A stretch of DNA of 64,000 nt from Pseudidiomarina piscicola (GCF_902806985.1 NZ_CADCXY010000001.1:434001-498000), one strand, 5' to 3'. Numbered from the stretch's first letter, positions 8,710 to 17,517 are shown. Made by a program: numbers and translations. The notes: generated by a model from the sequence alone, not told the origin.

Positions 8710-9107
8710 GCAATTTAGACGCTAATTCACCACGCAAGCAGCTCTTGCGTGATAAGAAAAACGGCAAAATTGCCGGGGTATGTGCCGGCATCGCGAACTA
8801 TTTTAATATTGAAGCCTGGCTGGTGCGTATTATTGTGGTGACTGCAGTTTTCTTCGGCCACGGATTTGTCGTTATACTTTATATTGCCGCTTGGATGATT
8901 TTAGACGAAAAACCAGTCAGCCAAAACAATGGCGATCACCAGCCGGTAGGACTCAAGACCAGAGTTTACCAAGCAGGTGAACCGCCGCGTCGAGCGTATA
9001 AAGAAATTGACGAGGAATATCGTGAGCTAGAAGCTCGCTTACAAGAGATGGAACGCTATGTCACATCTAACGCCTACCAGGTCGATCGCGAACTAAAGAA
9101 CCTGTAA
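8706..9107 (+). CDS. pspC: Phage shock protein PspC
   Basis: Inner-membrane stress sensor with a PspC domain; 133 residues. The N-terminal domain contains KKNGKIAGVCAGIANYF (about 19-35), then a membrane helix VRIIVVTAVFFGHGFVVILYI, and a C-terminal helical tail that ends in a coiled-coil-like EYRELEARLQEMERYV. I start at ATG 8706 because GGAGG ends 8 nt upstream and the ATG overlaps the pspB stop; a GTG at 8691 would add five residues without such a signal. No pspD follows. Confidence 0.93.
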   Translation: MSNLDANSPRKQLLRDKKNGKIAGVCAGIANYFNIEAWLVRIIVVTAVFFGHGFVVILYIAAWMILDEKPVSQNNGDHQPVGLKTRVYQAGEPPRRAYKEIDEEYRELEARLQEMERYVTSNAYQVDRELKNL

Positions 9108-9131
9108 AAGTGCGCTAGATCAAACTTAGGG

Positions 9132-9149
9132 TGGAAAATAAGCGTTACA
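9132..9149. promoter_or_regulatory. Weak TyrR-box-like site upstream of megL
   Basis: TGGAAA-N6-GTTACA keeps the invariant G and C, 14 bp apart, of the TyrR consensus TGTAAA-N6-TTTACA but has two mismatches overall. It lies about 90 bp before megL, whose operon encodes the TyrR-relevant phenylalanine hydroxylase. Tentative. Confidence 0.35.
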
Positions 9150-9239
9150 CCTCACCGGCAACTGTGTCGCCCAGACAAGTTGCGTTGCACCAGGGCAGCA
9201 TGCACTCTTTGATGTCGACAACAGGAGGACATACTGCCA

Positions 9240-10496
9240 ATGCGCACTAATAAAAAACACAAACCGCAATGGCAGCCAGCCACCATGACGATCCATGGCG
9301 GAAAACAGCCAGATCAACATGGTGCCTTGGTTGCACCTTTATACCAAACTTCGACCTTTGCGTTTAACTCGACGGCAGAGGGCTCGGCCCGTTTTGCTGG
9401 TGAACAGCCAGGCTACATCTATTCGCGCCTTGGCAACCCGACAACGAATGAGCTTGAGGCTCGTGTCGCTGAGCTCGAAGGGTTTCCGGCGGGCGCTGCC
9501 TGTGCCACCGGAATGGGTGCAGTGTCAGCTGCAATGCTGGCATTTTTAGAGCATGGCGACCACGTGGTTGTTGCCGACGCCATTTATGGCTGCAGCTTTG
9601 CGCTGTTCTCCCACCTGTTTAAAAAGTTCGGCATTGAGGTCGACTTTGTCGATATGACAGAGCCAGCTAATGTACGTTCGGCGATGCGCGCGTCAACGAA
9701 AATGGTTTTCATTGAAACACCTGCGAACCCCCATTTGAAAGTCATCGATATTGCCGCAGTTACATCGATTGCACATGAGTTCGATGCACGGGTGATTGTC
9801 GACAATACTTTTATGACACCGTTATTGCAGCAACCGCGTAAGCAGGGCGCCGATCTGGTGATTCACAGTGCCACCAAATTCTTAAATGGACATGGCGATG
9901 TCGTCGCAGGCCTGATTTGTGGTAGCGCGGACGACATCGAGCTTATTAAAGCCACCACCCTGAAAGATATGGGCGCAACAATGAGTCCCCATGATGCTTG
10001 GTTAATTTTGCGAGGGCTGAAAACGTTAGACGTGCGCATGGAGCGGCATTGCCAAAACGCAGCCAAAGTAGCGGACTACTTGGCTCGCCACGATGCTGTA
10101 CGTGAGGTTTACTTCCCTGGCTTTGCTGATCACCCAGCACAAAGTTTAATGGGAACTCAAATGCATGGTACCGGTGCGGTCATTGCCTTTGAACTGCATG
10201 GCGATAGTGCGAAAGCACAACAAATGCTTGATAGCTTGCAACTTATTACCATTGCCGTGAGTTTAGGCGATGCAGAAACCCTTATCCAGCATCCGGCCTC
10301 GATGACGCACTCACCCTATACCCCTGAAGCAAGAGCAAAAGCGGGCATAAGCGAAACCTTGATAAGAATCGCCGTAGGGTTAGAGTCGGTAGACGATATT
10401 ATTAATGACTTAGAACAATCACTCAGCAAAACTTTTGACACAACTAAAACAAAAACGTCAGAACAACAACGAGGGGAACCTTTGACTTATGGGTAA
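9240..10496 (+). CDS. megL: Methionine gamma-lyase
   Basis: PLP enzyme of the Cys/Met metabolism family. It cleaves L-methionine to methanethiol, ammonia and 2-oxobutyrate in the cytosol. 418 residues. The PLP lysine is K213 in SATKFLNGHGD. The IYGCSF motif carries Cys118, the active-site cysteine that distinguishes methionine gamma-lyases from cystathionine lyases and synthases. TSTFAF and YSRLGNPTTNELE supply cofactor contacts, and SLGDAETLIQHPASMTHS is the substrate-site loop. Strong AGGAGG is 9 nt upstream of the ATG. The 3' end overlaps phhA by 8 nt, so Met and Phe catabolism are co-expressed. Cystathionine gamma-lyase activity remains possible. Confidence 0.86.
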   Translation: MRTNKKHKPQWQPATMTIHGGKQPDQHGALVAPLYQTSTFAFNSTAEGSARFAGEQPGYIYSRLGNPTTNELEARVAELEGFPAGAACATGMGAVSAAMLAFLEHGDHVVVADAIYGCSFALFSHLFKKFGIEVDFVDMTEPANVRSAMRASTKMVFIETPANPHLKVIDIAAVTSIAHEFDARVIVDNTFMTPLLQQPRKQGADLVIHSATKFLNGHGDVVAGLICGSADDIELIKATTLKDMGATMSPHDAWLILRGLKTLDVRMERHCQNAAKVADYLARHDAVREVYFPGFADHPAQSLMGTQMHGTGAVIAFELHGDSAKAQQMLDSLQLITIAVSLGDAETLIQHPASMTHSPYTPEARAKAGISETLIRIAVGLESVDDIINDLEQSLSKTFDTTKTKTSEQQRGEPLTYG

Positions 10497-11283
10497 ACAA
10501 AGCCAATACGTTTCAAGGCAGCCAGACGAAAATGGCATTATCGACTGGAGTGACGAAGACAACGCAGTATGGCGCGATTTGGTTGCTCGCCAGTTAAAAT
10601 TAATTCCAGGCAAAGCCTGCGATGAATATATGCATGGGTTGGAACTTATCGACTTACCAAAAGATCGAGTGCCCCAGCTTCATGAAATAAATCAGGTGTT
10701 GGAAGCGACGACAGGATGGCAAGTGGCGCAAGTTCCGGCACTCATCCCATTTGATGAGTTTTTCCGGTTGTTAGCGAACAAGCAATTCCCCGTTGCCACC
10801 TTTATTCGGACGCGAGAGGAATTCGATTATTTACAGGAGCCAGATATCTTCCATGAGATTTTTGGCCACTGCCCGCTACTGACCAACCCAGCGTTTGCAC
10901 ACTTTACCCATCAATACGGTAAGTTAGGCTTGAATGCAACGCCCAAAGAACGGGTCTACTTAGCGAGACTGTATTGGTTTACGGTTGAATTTGGCTTACT
11001 GAGCACGCCTGACGGTATTCGTATTTATGGTGGCGGTATTTTGTCATCGCCCGGTGAAACCGAGTATGCAGTGAATAGCGATAAACCGGAGCGTAAACCG
11101 CTGAACCCAGTTGATGCCCTAAGAACGCCCTATCGCATCGACATTATGCAGCCAATTTACTACACCTTAGAAACCACTGAACAACTATTTGAAATTGCCG
11201 ATCTGGATATCATGGCTTTGGTTCATGAAGCGATGGAACTGGGGCTTTTTGAGCCGAAGTTTCCACCTAAAGATGCGGCTTAA
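10489..11283 (+). CDS. phhA: Phenylalanine 4-hydroxylase
   Basis: Non-haem iron, tetrahydropterin-dependent monooxygenase converting L-Phe to L-Tyr. 264 residues, the size of bacterial single-domain enzymes such as the Pseudomonas and Chromobacterium ones. The iron ligands are visible as HEIFGH (His122, His127) and Glu167 in WFTVEFG. A pterin-binding region surrounds IPFDEFFRLLANKQFP. The start overlaps the end of megL, and phhB follows 17 nt downstream. This supports use of the product by the hpd-hmgA pathway encoded just beyond tyrR. Confidence 0.95.
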   Translation: MGKQSQYVSRQPDENGIIDWSDEDNAVWRDLVARQLKLIPGKACDEYMHGLELIDLPKDRVPQLHEINQVLEATTGWQVAQVPALIPFDEFFRLLANKQFPVATFIRTREEFDYLQEPDIFHEIFGHCPLLTNPAFAHFTHQYGKLGLNATPKERVYLARLYWFTVEFGLLSTPDGIRIYGGGILSSPGETEYAVNSDKPERKPLNPVDALRTPYRIDIMQPIYYTLETTEQLFEIADLDIMALVHEAMELGLFEPKFPPKDAA

Positions 11284-11300
11284 CTCATTGAGGAGTAATT

Positions 11301-11645
11301 ATGAGCGATTTAAAACAACAAAAGTGTGAAGCCTGTAATGCCGATGCACCGAAAGTAAGCGACGATGAGCTTGCAGAGCTAATGCGTGAAATTCCGGAGT
11401 GGGCGCCTGTTGCTCGCGACGGCGTTATGCAATTAGAGCGTGAGTTTAAATTTAAAAACTTCAAACAAGCGCTCGCTTTCACTAATAAAGTGGGTGATAT
11501 TGCCGAAGCGGAATTTCATCATCCGACGCTCGTCACAGAGTGGGGGAAGGTCACCGTTACTTGGTGGACGCACGCAATCAATGGCTTGCACAAAAATGAC
11601 TTCATTATGGCAGCACGCACAGATGCAGCACTAGCAGAAGACTAA
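11301..11645 (+). CDS. phhB: Pterin-4a-carbinolamine dehydratase
   Basis: Regenerates the tetrahydropterin cofactor used by PhhA by dehydrating 4a-hydroxytetrahydrobiopterin. 114 residues, the usual size. The catalytic signature is present: [21 protein letters not shown] with the His-His-Pro core, then a conserved Asp in KNDF. An N-terminal CEAC motif is a common feature of bacterial PhhB. AGGAG lies 8 nt upstream. A terminator ends the megL-phhA-phhB transcript 43 bp after the stop. Confidence 0.95.
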   Translation: MSDLKQQKCEACNADAPKVSDDELAELMREIPEWAPVARDGVMQLEREFKFKNFKQALAFTNKVGDIAEAEFHHPTLVTEWGKVTVTWWTHAINGLHKNDFIMAARTDAALAED

Positions 11646-11687
11646 CGTTTAGCGTTGCGCTGTAGTGCACAAAGCTATCGATAAAAG

Positions 11688-11720
11688 GCCTTCGCCCTAG
11701 TTACGGGCGAGGGCTTTTTT
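11688..11720 (+). terminator. Terminator of megL-phhA-phhB
   Basis: Arms GCCTTCGCCC and GGGCGAGGGC form a 10-bp stem with one G-U pair around a 7-nt loop, followed directly by six T. It separates phhB from tyrR. Confidence 0.88.
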
Positions 11721-11721
11721 A

Positions 11722-11739
11722 TGTATACTATTGTTTACA
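11722..11739. promoter_or_regulatory. TyrR box upstream of tyrR
   Basis: TGTATA-CTATTG-TTTACA matches the TyrR consensus TGTAAA-N6-TTTACA with one mismatch. It sits 26 bp before the tyrR ATG, consistent with autoregulation as in E. coli. It begins right after the T-run of the phhB terminator. Confidence 0.75.
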
Positions 11740-11765
11740 TACAAACCGACTTATAAGATGTGCTG

Positions 11766-13337
11766 ATGCGTCTCGAAATTACTTGTGATGACCGCCTCGG
11801 TCTTTGCCAAGATGTGTTGCAAATTCTCCGTGATCGCGAAATTGATCTCCGTGGTATTGAAGTTGACCCCAAGGGTAAAATTTTCCTCAATTTTCCAGAA
11901 TTAGAGTTTAAAGATTTTCAGCATTTAATGCCTGAAATTCGACGGATTCCAAACGTAAAAGACGTTAAAACCGTTGCTTTTATGCCATCGGAGCGTGAAC
12001 ACTTCGAATTTAGTATGTTGCTGAATAAGCTACCTGATCCGGTAATGTCTATCGATGCTAAAGGTTTTATTGATATCGCCAATGATGCGGCTGGACTTTT
12101 ATTATCAGACACGCATGAACACTTGCCAGGTAGTGCCATTACGCAATGGCTGAGCGGTTTCAATTTATTGCGTTGGCTGGAACGACAACCAACCGAGCCG
12201 CAGTTAAGTCAGGTGACCATCAATGGCGCAAAATACTTTGCCGAAATGATGCCTATTTGGGTGAAAGACGAGCAAGATCAAACAAGTTTTGCGGGCGCAG
12301 TACTCACCTGTAAACCGCAGCCATTGAGCAGCCAGTGGCAGCGTACCGGCCAGCACGATGCATTTCACCAACTGTTAGGTGAGCATGCCAGTATGAAGCG
12401 TTTGCGCAAGGAAGCGCGCAGAATGGCTGAACTGAACGTGCCATTGTTAATACAAGGGGAAACCGGGGTTGGTAAAGAACTGCTGGCGCGCGCTTGTCAC
12501 CAAACCAGCTCGCGGTCGGGCGAGGCTTTCTTAGCTGTGAATTGCGCCGCGTTACCTGACAACGTCGCTGAAAGTGAACTGTTTGGGCATGGTAAGGGCA
12601 GTTTAGGACCTCACACCGAAGCGAAGAAAGGTATTTTTGAGCAGGCCAACGGCGGCACCGTATTATTAGATGCGGTAGGAGAGATGTCGAACGGCCTACA
12701 AGCAAAGCTATTACGTTTTATTCAAGACGGTAAATTCCGGCGTATAGGTGAAGAACAAGAAGTAGCAGTGGACGTTCGTATTATCTGTTCAGCGCGTGAT
12801 GATCTTTTAGATCAAGTCGAAGCTGGCACCTTTCGTGAAGATCTTTTCTATCGATTAAATGTGCTCACCTTACAATTACCGCCACTGCGCGAGCGCAAAA
12901 CCGACATCACCTTGTTGGCCGAGCATTTCAGCCTACAAGCGTGCCAACGGCTTGGTCGAAGCTTAGTGTTATTGACACGCGAGTGCCGAGAAGTACTGCA
13001 ACGGTACCAGTGGCCCGGGAATGTGCGGCAACTTGAAAACGTGCTGTTTCGTTCGATATCGATGCTTGAAGGTGACCGCCTAGAAGCGTCAGATTTACAT
13101 CTTCCTGATGCCGCAGGTTTACATGAGAATGTTGCGGTAGACCTTGAAGAGGGAAGCCTTGATGAAGCGTTGAAAAAGTTTGAAAGTACTATTTTGAGGC
13201 GCCTCTACCCGAGCTATCCAAGTACCCGCCAACTCGCGAAAAAGTTAGGCTTGTCGCATACCGCTGTGGCGAATAAGCTACGCGAATATGGTATCGGCAA
13301 ACAGCGTCGCAAAACCTCGCCAAAAGCATCAAAGTAA
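11766..13337 (+). CDS. tyrR: Aromatic amino-acid regulator TyrR, with altered Walker B
   Basis: DNA-binding regulator responding to Tyr/Phe/Trp. 523 residues from ATG 11766, chosen because the family begins MRLE; a GTG at 11760 is alternative. No clear Shine-Dalgarno is visible. An ACT domain is at 1-70, PAS at about 78-185, an AAA+ domain at about 200-425, and a C-terminal helix-turn-helix (RQLAKKLGLSHTAVANKL). Walker A GETGVGKE is at 231-238. GAFTGA is absent, as in E. coli TyrR, which uses sigma-70 polymerase. Odd: Walker B reads VLLDAVGEM, so the catalytic Glu is Ala303 (codon GCG); E. coli has LLDEIGEM. ATP hydrolysis is probably weak, while binding and oligomerisation may remain. The gene lies between the Phe and Tyr catabolic operons it likely controls. 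Confidence 0.93.
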   Translation: MRLEITCDDRLGLCQDVLQILRDREIDLRGIEVDPKGKIFLNFPELEFKDFQHLMPEIRRIPNVKDVKTVAFMPSEREHFEFSMLLNKLPDPVMSIDAKGFIDIANDAAGLLLSDTHEHLPGSAITQWLSGFNLLRWLERQPTEPQLSQVTINGAKYFAEMMPIWVKDEQDQTSFAGAVLTCKPQPLSSQWQRTGQHDAFHQLLGEHASMKRLRKEARRMAELNVPLLIQGETGVGKELLARACHQTSSRSGEAFLAVNCAALPDNVAESELFGHGKGSLGPHTEAKKGIFEQANGGTVLLDAVGEMSNGLQAKLLRFIQDGKFRRIGEEQEVAVDVRIICSARDDLLDQVEAGTFREDLFYRLNVLTLQLPPLRERKTDITLLAEHFSLQACQRLGRSLVLLTRECREVLQRYQWPGNVRQLENVLFRSISMLEGDRLEASDLHLPDAAGLHENVAVDLEEGSLDEALKKFESTILRRLYPSYPSTRQLAKKLGLSHTAVANKLREYGIGKQRRKTSPKASK

Positions 13338-13414
13338 ACCTATATTTACAATAAACACCGTCTGTGTATGGAAAAACGTACATAGGCGGTGCTTTTAGTA
13401 AGCTAAAATTGATC

Positions 13415-13432
13415 TGTATCAATAACTTTACA
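13415..13432. promoter_or_regulatory. TyrR box upstream of hpd
   Basis: TGTATC-AATAAC-TTTACA has a perfect right half-site and two mismatches in the left half of the TyrR consensus. It is 116 bp before the hpd ATG, in the 211-bp gap after tyrR. This suggests TyrR control of tyrosine degradation. Confidence 0.62.
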
Positions 13433-13548
13433 AAAGTAGCAGTTGGCAACAGCCGTACTGTTTAAGCTGTGCGGCTAGCAGTTCGTGACCAAGCGTAGTA
13501 GAACATGGGTCATCATAACTAAAGCCAAACAGCAGTGAGGACAACCGG

Positions 13549-14625
13549 ATGACAGATATTAACTATAACCCATTACAAACCGACGGTTTTGAATTCGTCG
13601 AGTATGCAGCCCCTGACGCGAAAGGCATTGCTGCGTTGAAAGACCTTTTCGTAAAGCTTGGCTTCACCGAAGTGGCAAAACATAAAACCAAAGAAGTGTG
13701 GCTTTACAAGCAAAACGATATCAACTTTATTGTTAACGCGGAAACAGGCGGTCAGGCTGAAGCCTTTGCTAAAGACCATGGCCCGAGTGTTTGCGGTATG
13801 GCTTGGCGTGTCAAAGATGCGCAACACGCAGTTGCTCACGCTATTGAGAACGGTGCGAAGCCGTTTAAACGTTCGGTAGGACCAAACGAAGCCGATTTCC
13901 CAGCCGTTTACGGTATCGGTGAAAGCGTACTTTCGTTCATTGATAACTATGAAGGTAAGGGCGTCTACGAAGCCGATTTCGATTTTTATGACAACTGGGA
14001 AGCAAGCATGAAAGAACATGCTGCAGGCCTTTACGAAGTGGACCATCTTACGCATAACGTATTCCGCGGTAACATGGACACATGGGCAGGTTTTTACGAA
14101 CGTATCGGTAACTTCCGTGAAATCCGCTACTTCGATATCGAAGGCAAACTCACCGGTTTGTTAAGCCGCGCAATGACCGCTCCGTGTGGAAAAATTCGGA
14201 TTCCAATTAACGAATCCCACGACGATAAATCACAAATTGAAGAATACTTGCGGGAATACAAAGGCGAAGGTATTCAGCATATTGCGTTAACCTCGGACAA
14301 CATCTATCAGACCGTTCGCGACTTGCGCAGTATCGGTATGAACTTCATGCCAACGCCAGACACATACTACGAGAAAGTAAATGAGCGGGTAGAAGGTCAC
14401 GATGAGAATCTTGAAAATCTTCGCGATCTGCAAATTCTGATTGATGGTGCGCCAATGAAAGATGGCATTCTGTTGCAAATATTCACTCAGACCGTGATTG
14501 GCCCAGTCTTTTTCGAAATTATTCAGCGTAAAGGTAACGAAGGCTTCGGCGAAGGTAACTTTAAAGCGCTGTTTGAATCGATCGAAGAAGACCAAATTCG
14601 TCGAGGAGTGTTAGACGATGCGTAA
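13549..14625 (+). CDS. hpd: 4-Hydroxyphenylpyruvate dioxygenase
   Basis: Fe(II) enzyme of the VOC superfamily converting 4-hydroxyphenylpyruvate to homogentisate. 358 residues, normal for bacterial enzymes. The C-terminal catalytic domain carries the iron ligands His166 (VDHLTHNV), His244 (IQHIALTSD) and Glu323 (FFEIIQRKGN). The conserved C-terminal GFGEGNFKALFESIE helix closes the active site. First gene of hpd-hmgA-fahA-maiA; its end overlaps hmgA by 8 nt. The TyrR-box-like site upstream suggests induction by tyrosine. Confidence 0.97.
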   Translation: MTDINYNPLQTDGFEFVEYAAPDAKGIAALKDLFVKLGFTEVAKHKTKEVWLYKQNDINFIVNAETGGQAEAFAKDHGPSVCGMAWRVKDAQHAVAHAIENGAKPFKRSVGPNEADFPAVYGIGESVLSFIDNYEGKGVYEADFDFYDNWEASMKEHAAGLYEVDHLTHNVFRGNMDTWAGFYERIGNFREIRYFDIEGKLTGLLSRAMTAPCGKIRIPINESHDDKSQIEEYLREYKGEGIQHIALTSDNIYQTVRDLRSIGMNFMPTPDTYYEKVNERVEGHDENLENLRDLQILIDGAPMKDGILLQIFTQTVIGPVFFEIIQRKGNEGFGEGNFKALFESIEEDQIRRGVLDDA

Positions 14626-15763
14626 ATGGATCAGCTTTCCGAAACAAGTGGGTGTGAGCTCGAAACAAGCTCACGCTGACTTCCCGGAGCAGGCGATCTA
14701 TGAACGTGAAGTTGGGCGTAGCGGTTTCTTTGGTCCGGCGACTCACTTTCATCACCGCCATGCGCCAACCGGTTGGAGCGAATGGGAAGGTGATTTGCGG
14801 CCACGTAATTTCGACTTTAACAAGCTCGATAATGTAGCCACGGCGTCGCCGTGGCAAGTGCCGCTACTACTGCACAATGCTCAGTGTAAATTTCGCATCT
14901 GGCATTGTAATGACCCTATGCCTTATTTGGTTCGCAATGCTGACGGGGACGAATTACTTTTTATTCACGAAGGGCGTGGCGAATTATTTTGCGACTATGG
15001 CCATATAACCTTAGAAAAGGGTGATTACTTCGTTATTCCGCGTTCAACAAACTGGCGTTTAGAACCATTAGAGCCGATGCAGATGGTGATGATTGAGGCG
15101 ACAAATAGTGCCTATCAACTGCCCGAGAAAGGCTTAGTTGGCAACCATGCGATTTTTGATCCAGCGTGTTTAGATACGCCCGATATTGATAGTGACTTCA
15201 AAGCTCAATACAGTGAAGAGCAGTGGCATATTGAAGTAAAGCGCCACGATAAAATCTCTCGCATTACCTATCCTTATAATCCGCTTGATGCAGTGGGGTG
15301 GCATGGCGATTTAGCACCGGTGCGCGTCAACTGGCGCGATATTCGCCCGTTAATGAGTCACCGTTACCATTTACCACCGTCAGCCCATACTACGTTTGTG
15401 GCCGAGGGCTTTGTGGTGTGTACGTTCGTTCCACGGCCGATCGAGTCGGATCCGGGTGCGCTAAAAGTGCCGTTCTACCACAATAACGATGATTACGATG
15501 AAGTACTGTTCTACCACGAAGGTGACTTTTTCAGCCGTGATAATATCGATAAGGGTATGGTAACGTTTCACCCGGCAGGTTTTACCCATGGTCCGCATCC
15601 GAAAGCGTTCCAAGCCGGGCGTGAACATAAGAAAAAATTCACTGATGAAGTGGCGGTTATGCTAGATACGCGTAATGCGTTAGAAATGGGCGCTGCTTGT
15701 GAACAAGTTGAAAACCCAGACTATGTGTATAGCTGGCAAGACAAAGACCAAAAGGCTAAATAA
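14618..15763 (+). CDS. hmgA: Homogentisate 1,2-dioxygenase (short form)
   Basis: Opens the ring of homogentisate to give maleylacetoacetate. 381 residues, about 50 shorter than the human/Pseudomonas form but typical of the Shewanella-type branch. It is a bicupin; likely iron ligands are His288, Glu295 (FYHNNDDYDE) and His324 (FTHGPHP), inferred by analogy with human His335/Glu341/His371. A first cupin-like half contains ELLFIHEGRGEL. GAGGAG is 9 nt upstream of the ATG inside the hpd end. Its stop is 3 nt before fahA. Confidence 0.93.
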   Translation: MRKWISFPKQVGVSSKQAHADFPEQAIYEREVGRSGFFGPATHFHHRHAPTGWSEWEGDLRPRNFDFNKLDNVATASPWQVPLLLHNAQCKFRIWHCNDPMPYLVRNADGDELLFIHEGRGELFCDYGHITLEKGDYFVIPRSTNWRLEPLEPMQMVMIEATNSAYQLPEKGLVGNHAIFDPACLDTPDIDSDFKAQYSEEQWHIEVKRHDKISRITYPYNPLDAVGWHGDLAPVRVNWRDIRPLMSHRYHLPPSAHTTFVAEGFVVCTFVPRPIESDPGALKVPFYHNNDDYDEVLFYHEGDFFSRDNIDKGMVTFHPAGFTHGPHPKAFQAGREHKKKFTDEVAVMLDTRNALEMGAACEQVENPDYVYSWQDKDQKAK

Positions 15764-15766
15764 TAT

Positions 15767-16786
15767 ATGAAATTTGCAACCTATCGAAATGGTACACGCG
15801 ACGGCCAACTTATGGTGGTGAGTCGTGATCTTACGAAAGCTGTTGCGGTTCCCGCTTTGGCTGTGACCTTACAAGAAGTTCTTGACGATTGGGAAGGTAT
15901 AGCACCAGAGCTGCAAACGGTCTATACCGCATTGAATAATGGCGAGCTAGACGACGCAGTCGCATTTGACGAAAGTCTGTGTGAGTCGCCGTTGCCGCGT
16001 GCCTATCAATGGGCAGATGGTAGTGCATATGTTAACCATGTCGAATTGGTTCGACGTGCTCGAAATGCTGAAATGCCGCCAAGTTTCTGGACAGATCCGC
16101 TTATGTATCAAGGTGGATCAGACGACTTCTTGGGGCCGAAAGACACCATCGAAATGGGCGACACCTCGTGGGGAATCGATTTTGAGGGTGAAATTGCCAT
16201 TATTACTGATGATGTGCCGATGGGTGTTGAGGCCGCGGATGCCGGTCAATACATTCGCTTACTGATGCTAGTAAATGACGTGTCTCTACGCGGTTTAATT
16301 CCAAATGAGCTGGGTAAAGGCTTTGGTTTCTTCCAATCAAAACCATCGTCATCGTTTTCACCGGTCGCTGTTACGCCTGATGAATTAGGCGATGCGTGGC
16401 GTGATAATAAGGTCCACTTACCGCTATTAAGTGAGTATAACGGTGAAGCATTTGGTAAGCCGAATGCTGGCGAAGACATGACCTTTGATTTTGCTCAGTT
16501 AGTTGCGCATGCAGCGAAAACACGGCACCTTAGTGCTGGCGCCATTATTGGTTCGGGGACTGTTTCTAATAAGCAAGGAACGGACCATGGTAGTGCTATT
16601 GCTGAAGGCGGGGTGGGGTACAGTTGTATCGCCGAAGTTCGTATGATTGAAACGATTCGCGATGGTAAGCCGACCACCGGTTTTATGCAGTTTGGTGACA
16701 CTATCAAAATCGAAATGAAAGATAACGATGGTGCGAGTATCTTTGGCAGTATCGAGCAAAAGGTTCTACAGTATCAAGCAGACTAA
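15767..16786 (+). CDS. fahA: Fumarylacetoacetate hydrolase
   Basis: Hydrolyses fumarylacetoacetate to fumarate and acetoacetate, the last step of tyrosine degradation. 339 residues, FAH-family fold. The metal-binding acidic cluster is visible in GIDFEGEIAII (Asp138, Glu140, Glu142). Later family motifs GFGFFQSKPSSSFSP and GSGTVSNKQG follow. Only a weak Shine-Dalgarno (AAAGG) is seen, so coupling to hmgA, 3 nt upstream, is likely. maiA follows after 25 nt. Confidence 0.93.
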   Translation: MKFATYRNGTRDGQLMVVSRDLTKAVAVPALAVTLQEVLDDWEGIAPELQTVYTALNNGELDDAVAFDESLCESPLPRAYQWADGSAYVNHVELVRRARNAEMPPSFWTDPLMYQGGSDDFLGPKDTIEMGDTSWGIDFEGEIAIITDDVPMGVEAADAGQYIRLLMLVNDVSLRGLIPNELGKGFGFFQSKPSSSFSPVAVTPDELGDAWRDNKVHLPLLSEYNGEAFGKPNAGEDMTFDFAQLVAHAAKTRHLSAGAIIGSGTVSNKQGTDHGSAIAEGGVGYSCIAEVRMIETIRDGKPTTGFMQFGDTIKIEMKDNDGASIFGSIEQKVLQYQAD

Positions 16787-16811
16787 ACAGTTTTCTTAAA
16801 GGGGTCTGTCT

Positions 16812-17453
16812 ATGGAACTCTACGGTTACTGGCGCTCGAGCGCCAGTTATCGGGCTCGAATAGCCCTAAATTTTAAAGAGCTGGACTACAACTATCTGCC
16901 GGTCCATTTACTGAAAGATGGTGGCCAGCAACACCAGCAAGCCTATCGGCAACTAAACCCAAATGGTTTGGTGCCGACACTGGTTGATGGTCAAGTTATT
17001 TTGCATCAATCGGTCGCGATTATTGAATATCTCGAAGACAAGTACCCGCAGCCAAGTTTATTGCCAGGCGATGCCAAGCAACGCGGCGCAATAAGGGCTC
17101 TTGCGCTTGATTTATCAAGCGAGCTGCAACCGCTCATAAATTTACGTGTGCAGCAGTACTTAAAGCAACAACTCGAGGTGACCGACGCGCAAAAGCAAGC
17201 TTGGTTAGACCATTGGTTCGCGGAGAGCTTTAAAGCGTTCGAGAAGAACCTCGAAGAGGTCGGCGGAACTTATTGCGTAGGCGATGAGTTTTCACTGGCG
17301 GATGTGTGCTTGGTGCCGCAAGTTGCAAGTGCGCAACGCTTTGGTATTGATTTGACACCTTATCCCGTGTTGATGGGCATTTATGAGCGCTTGGAAGATC
17401 TTCCATATGTCCGCGCCGCCCATCCAAGTAAGCAACCTGATGCGGAATCCTGA
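16812..17453 (+). CDS. maiA: Maleylacetoacetate isomerase (zeta-class GST)
   Basis: Glutathione-dependent cis-trans isomerisation of maleylacetoacetate to fumarylacetoacetate. 213 residues. The zeta-class glutathione site SSASYRAR (Ser9-Arg16) is close to the family pattern SSCSWRVR. An N-terminal thioredoxin fold (1-80, NPNGLVPTL with the cis-Pro) and a helical C-terminal domain follow. It is the last gene of the operon, followed by a terminator about 33 bp downstream. It acts before FahA although encoded after it. Confidence 0.95.
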   Translation: MELYGYWRSSASYRARIALNFKELDYNYLPVHLLKDGGQQHQQAYRQLNPNGLVPTLVDGQVILHQSVAIIEYLEDKYPQPSLLPGDAKQRGAIRALALDLSSELQPLINLRVQQYLKQQLEVTDAQKQAWLDHWFAESFKAFEKNLEEVGGTYCVGDEFSLADVCLVPQVASAQRFGIDLTPYPVLMGIYERLEDLPYVRAAHPSKQPDAES

Positions 17454-17486
17454 TCGCAAGAAATTATAAGTTCATCGCAACGTTTA

Positions 17487-17517
17487 AATGCCCAGCTCGT
17501 AACTTGCTGGGCATTTT
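17487..17517 (+). terminator. Terminator of hpd-hmgA-fahA-maiA
   Basis: AATGCCCAGC and GCTGGGCATT form a perfect 10-bp stem around a 9-nt loop, ending in TTTT followed by GCTTT. It lies between maiA and the peptidase gene. Confidence 0.85.
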
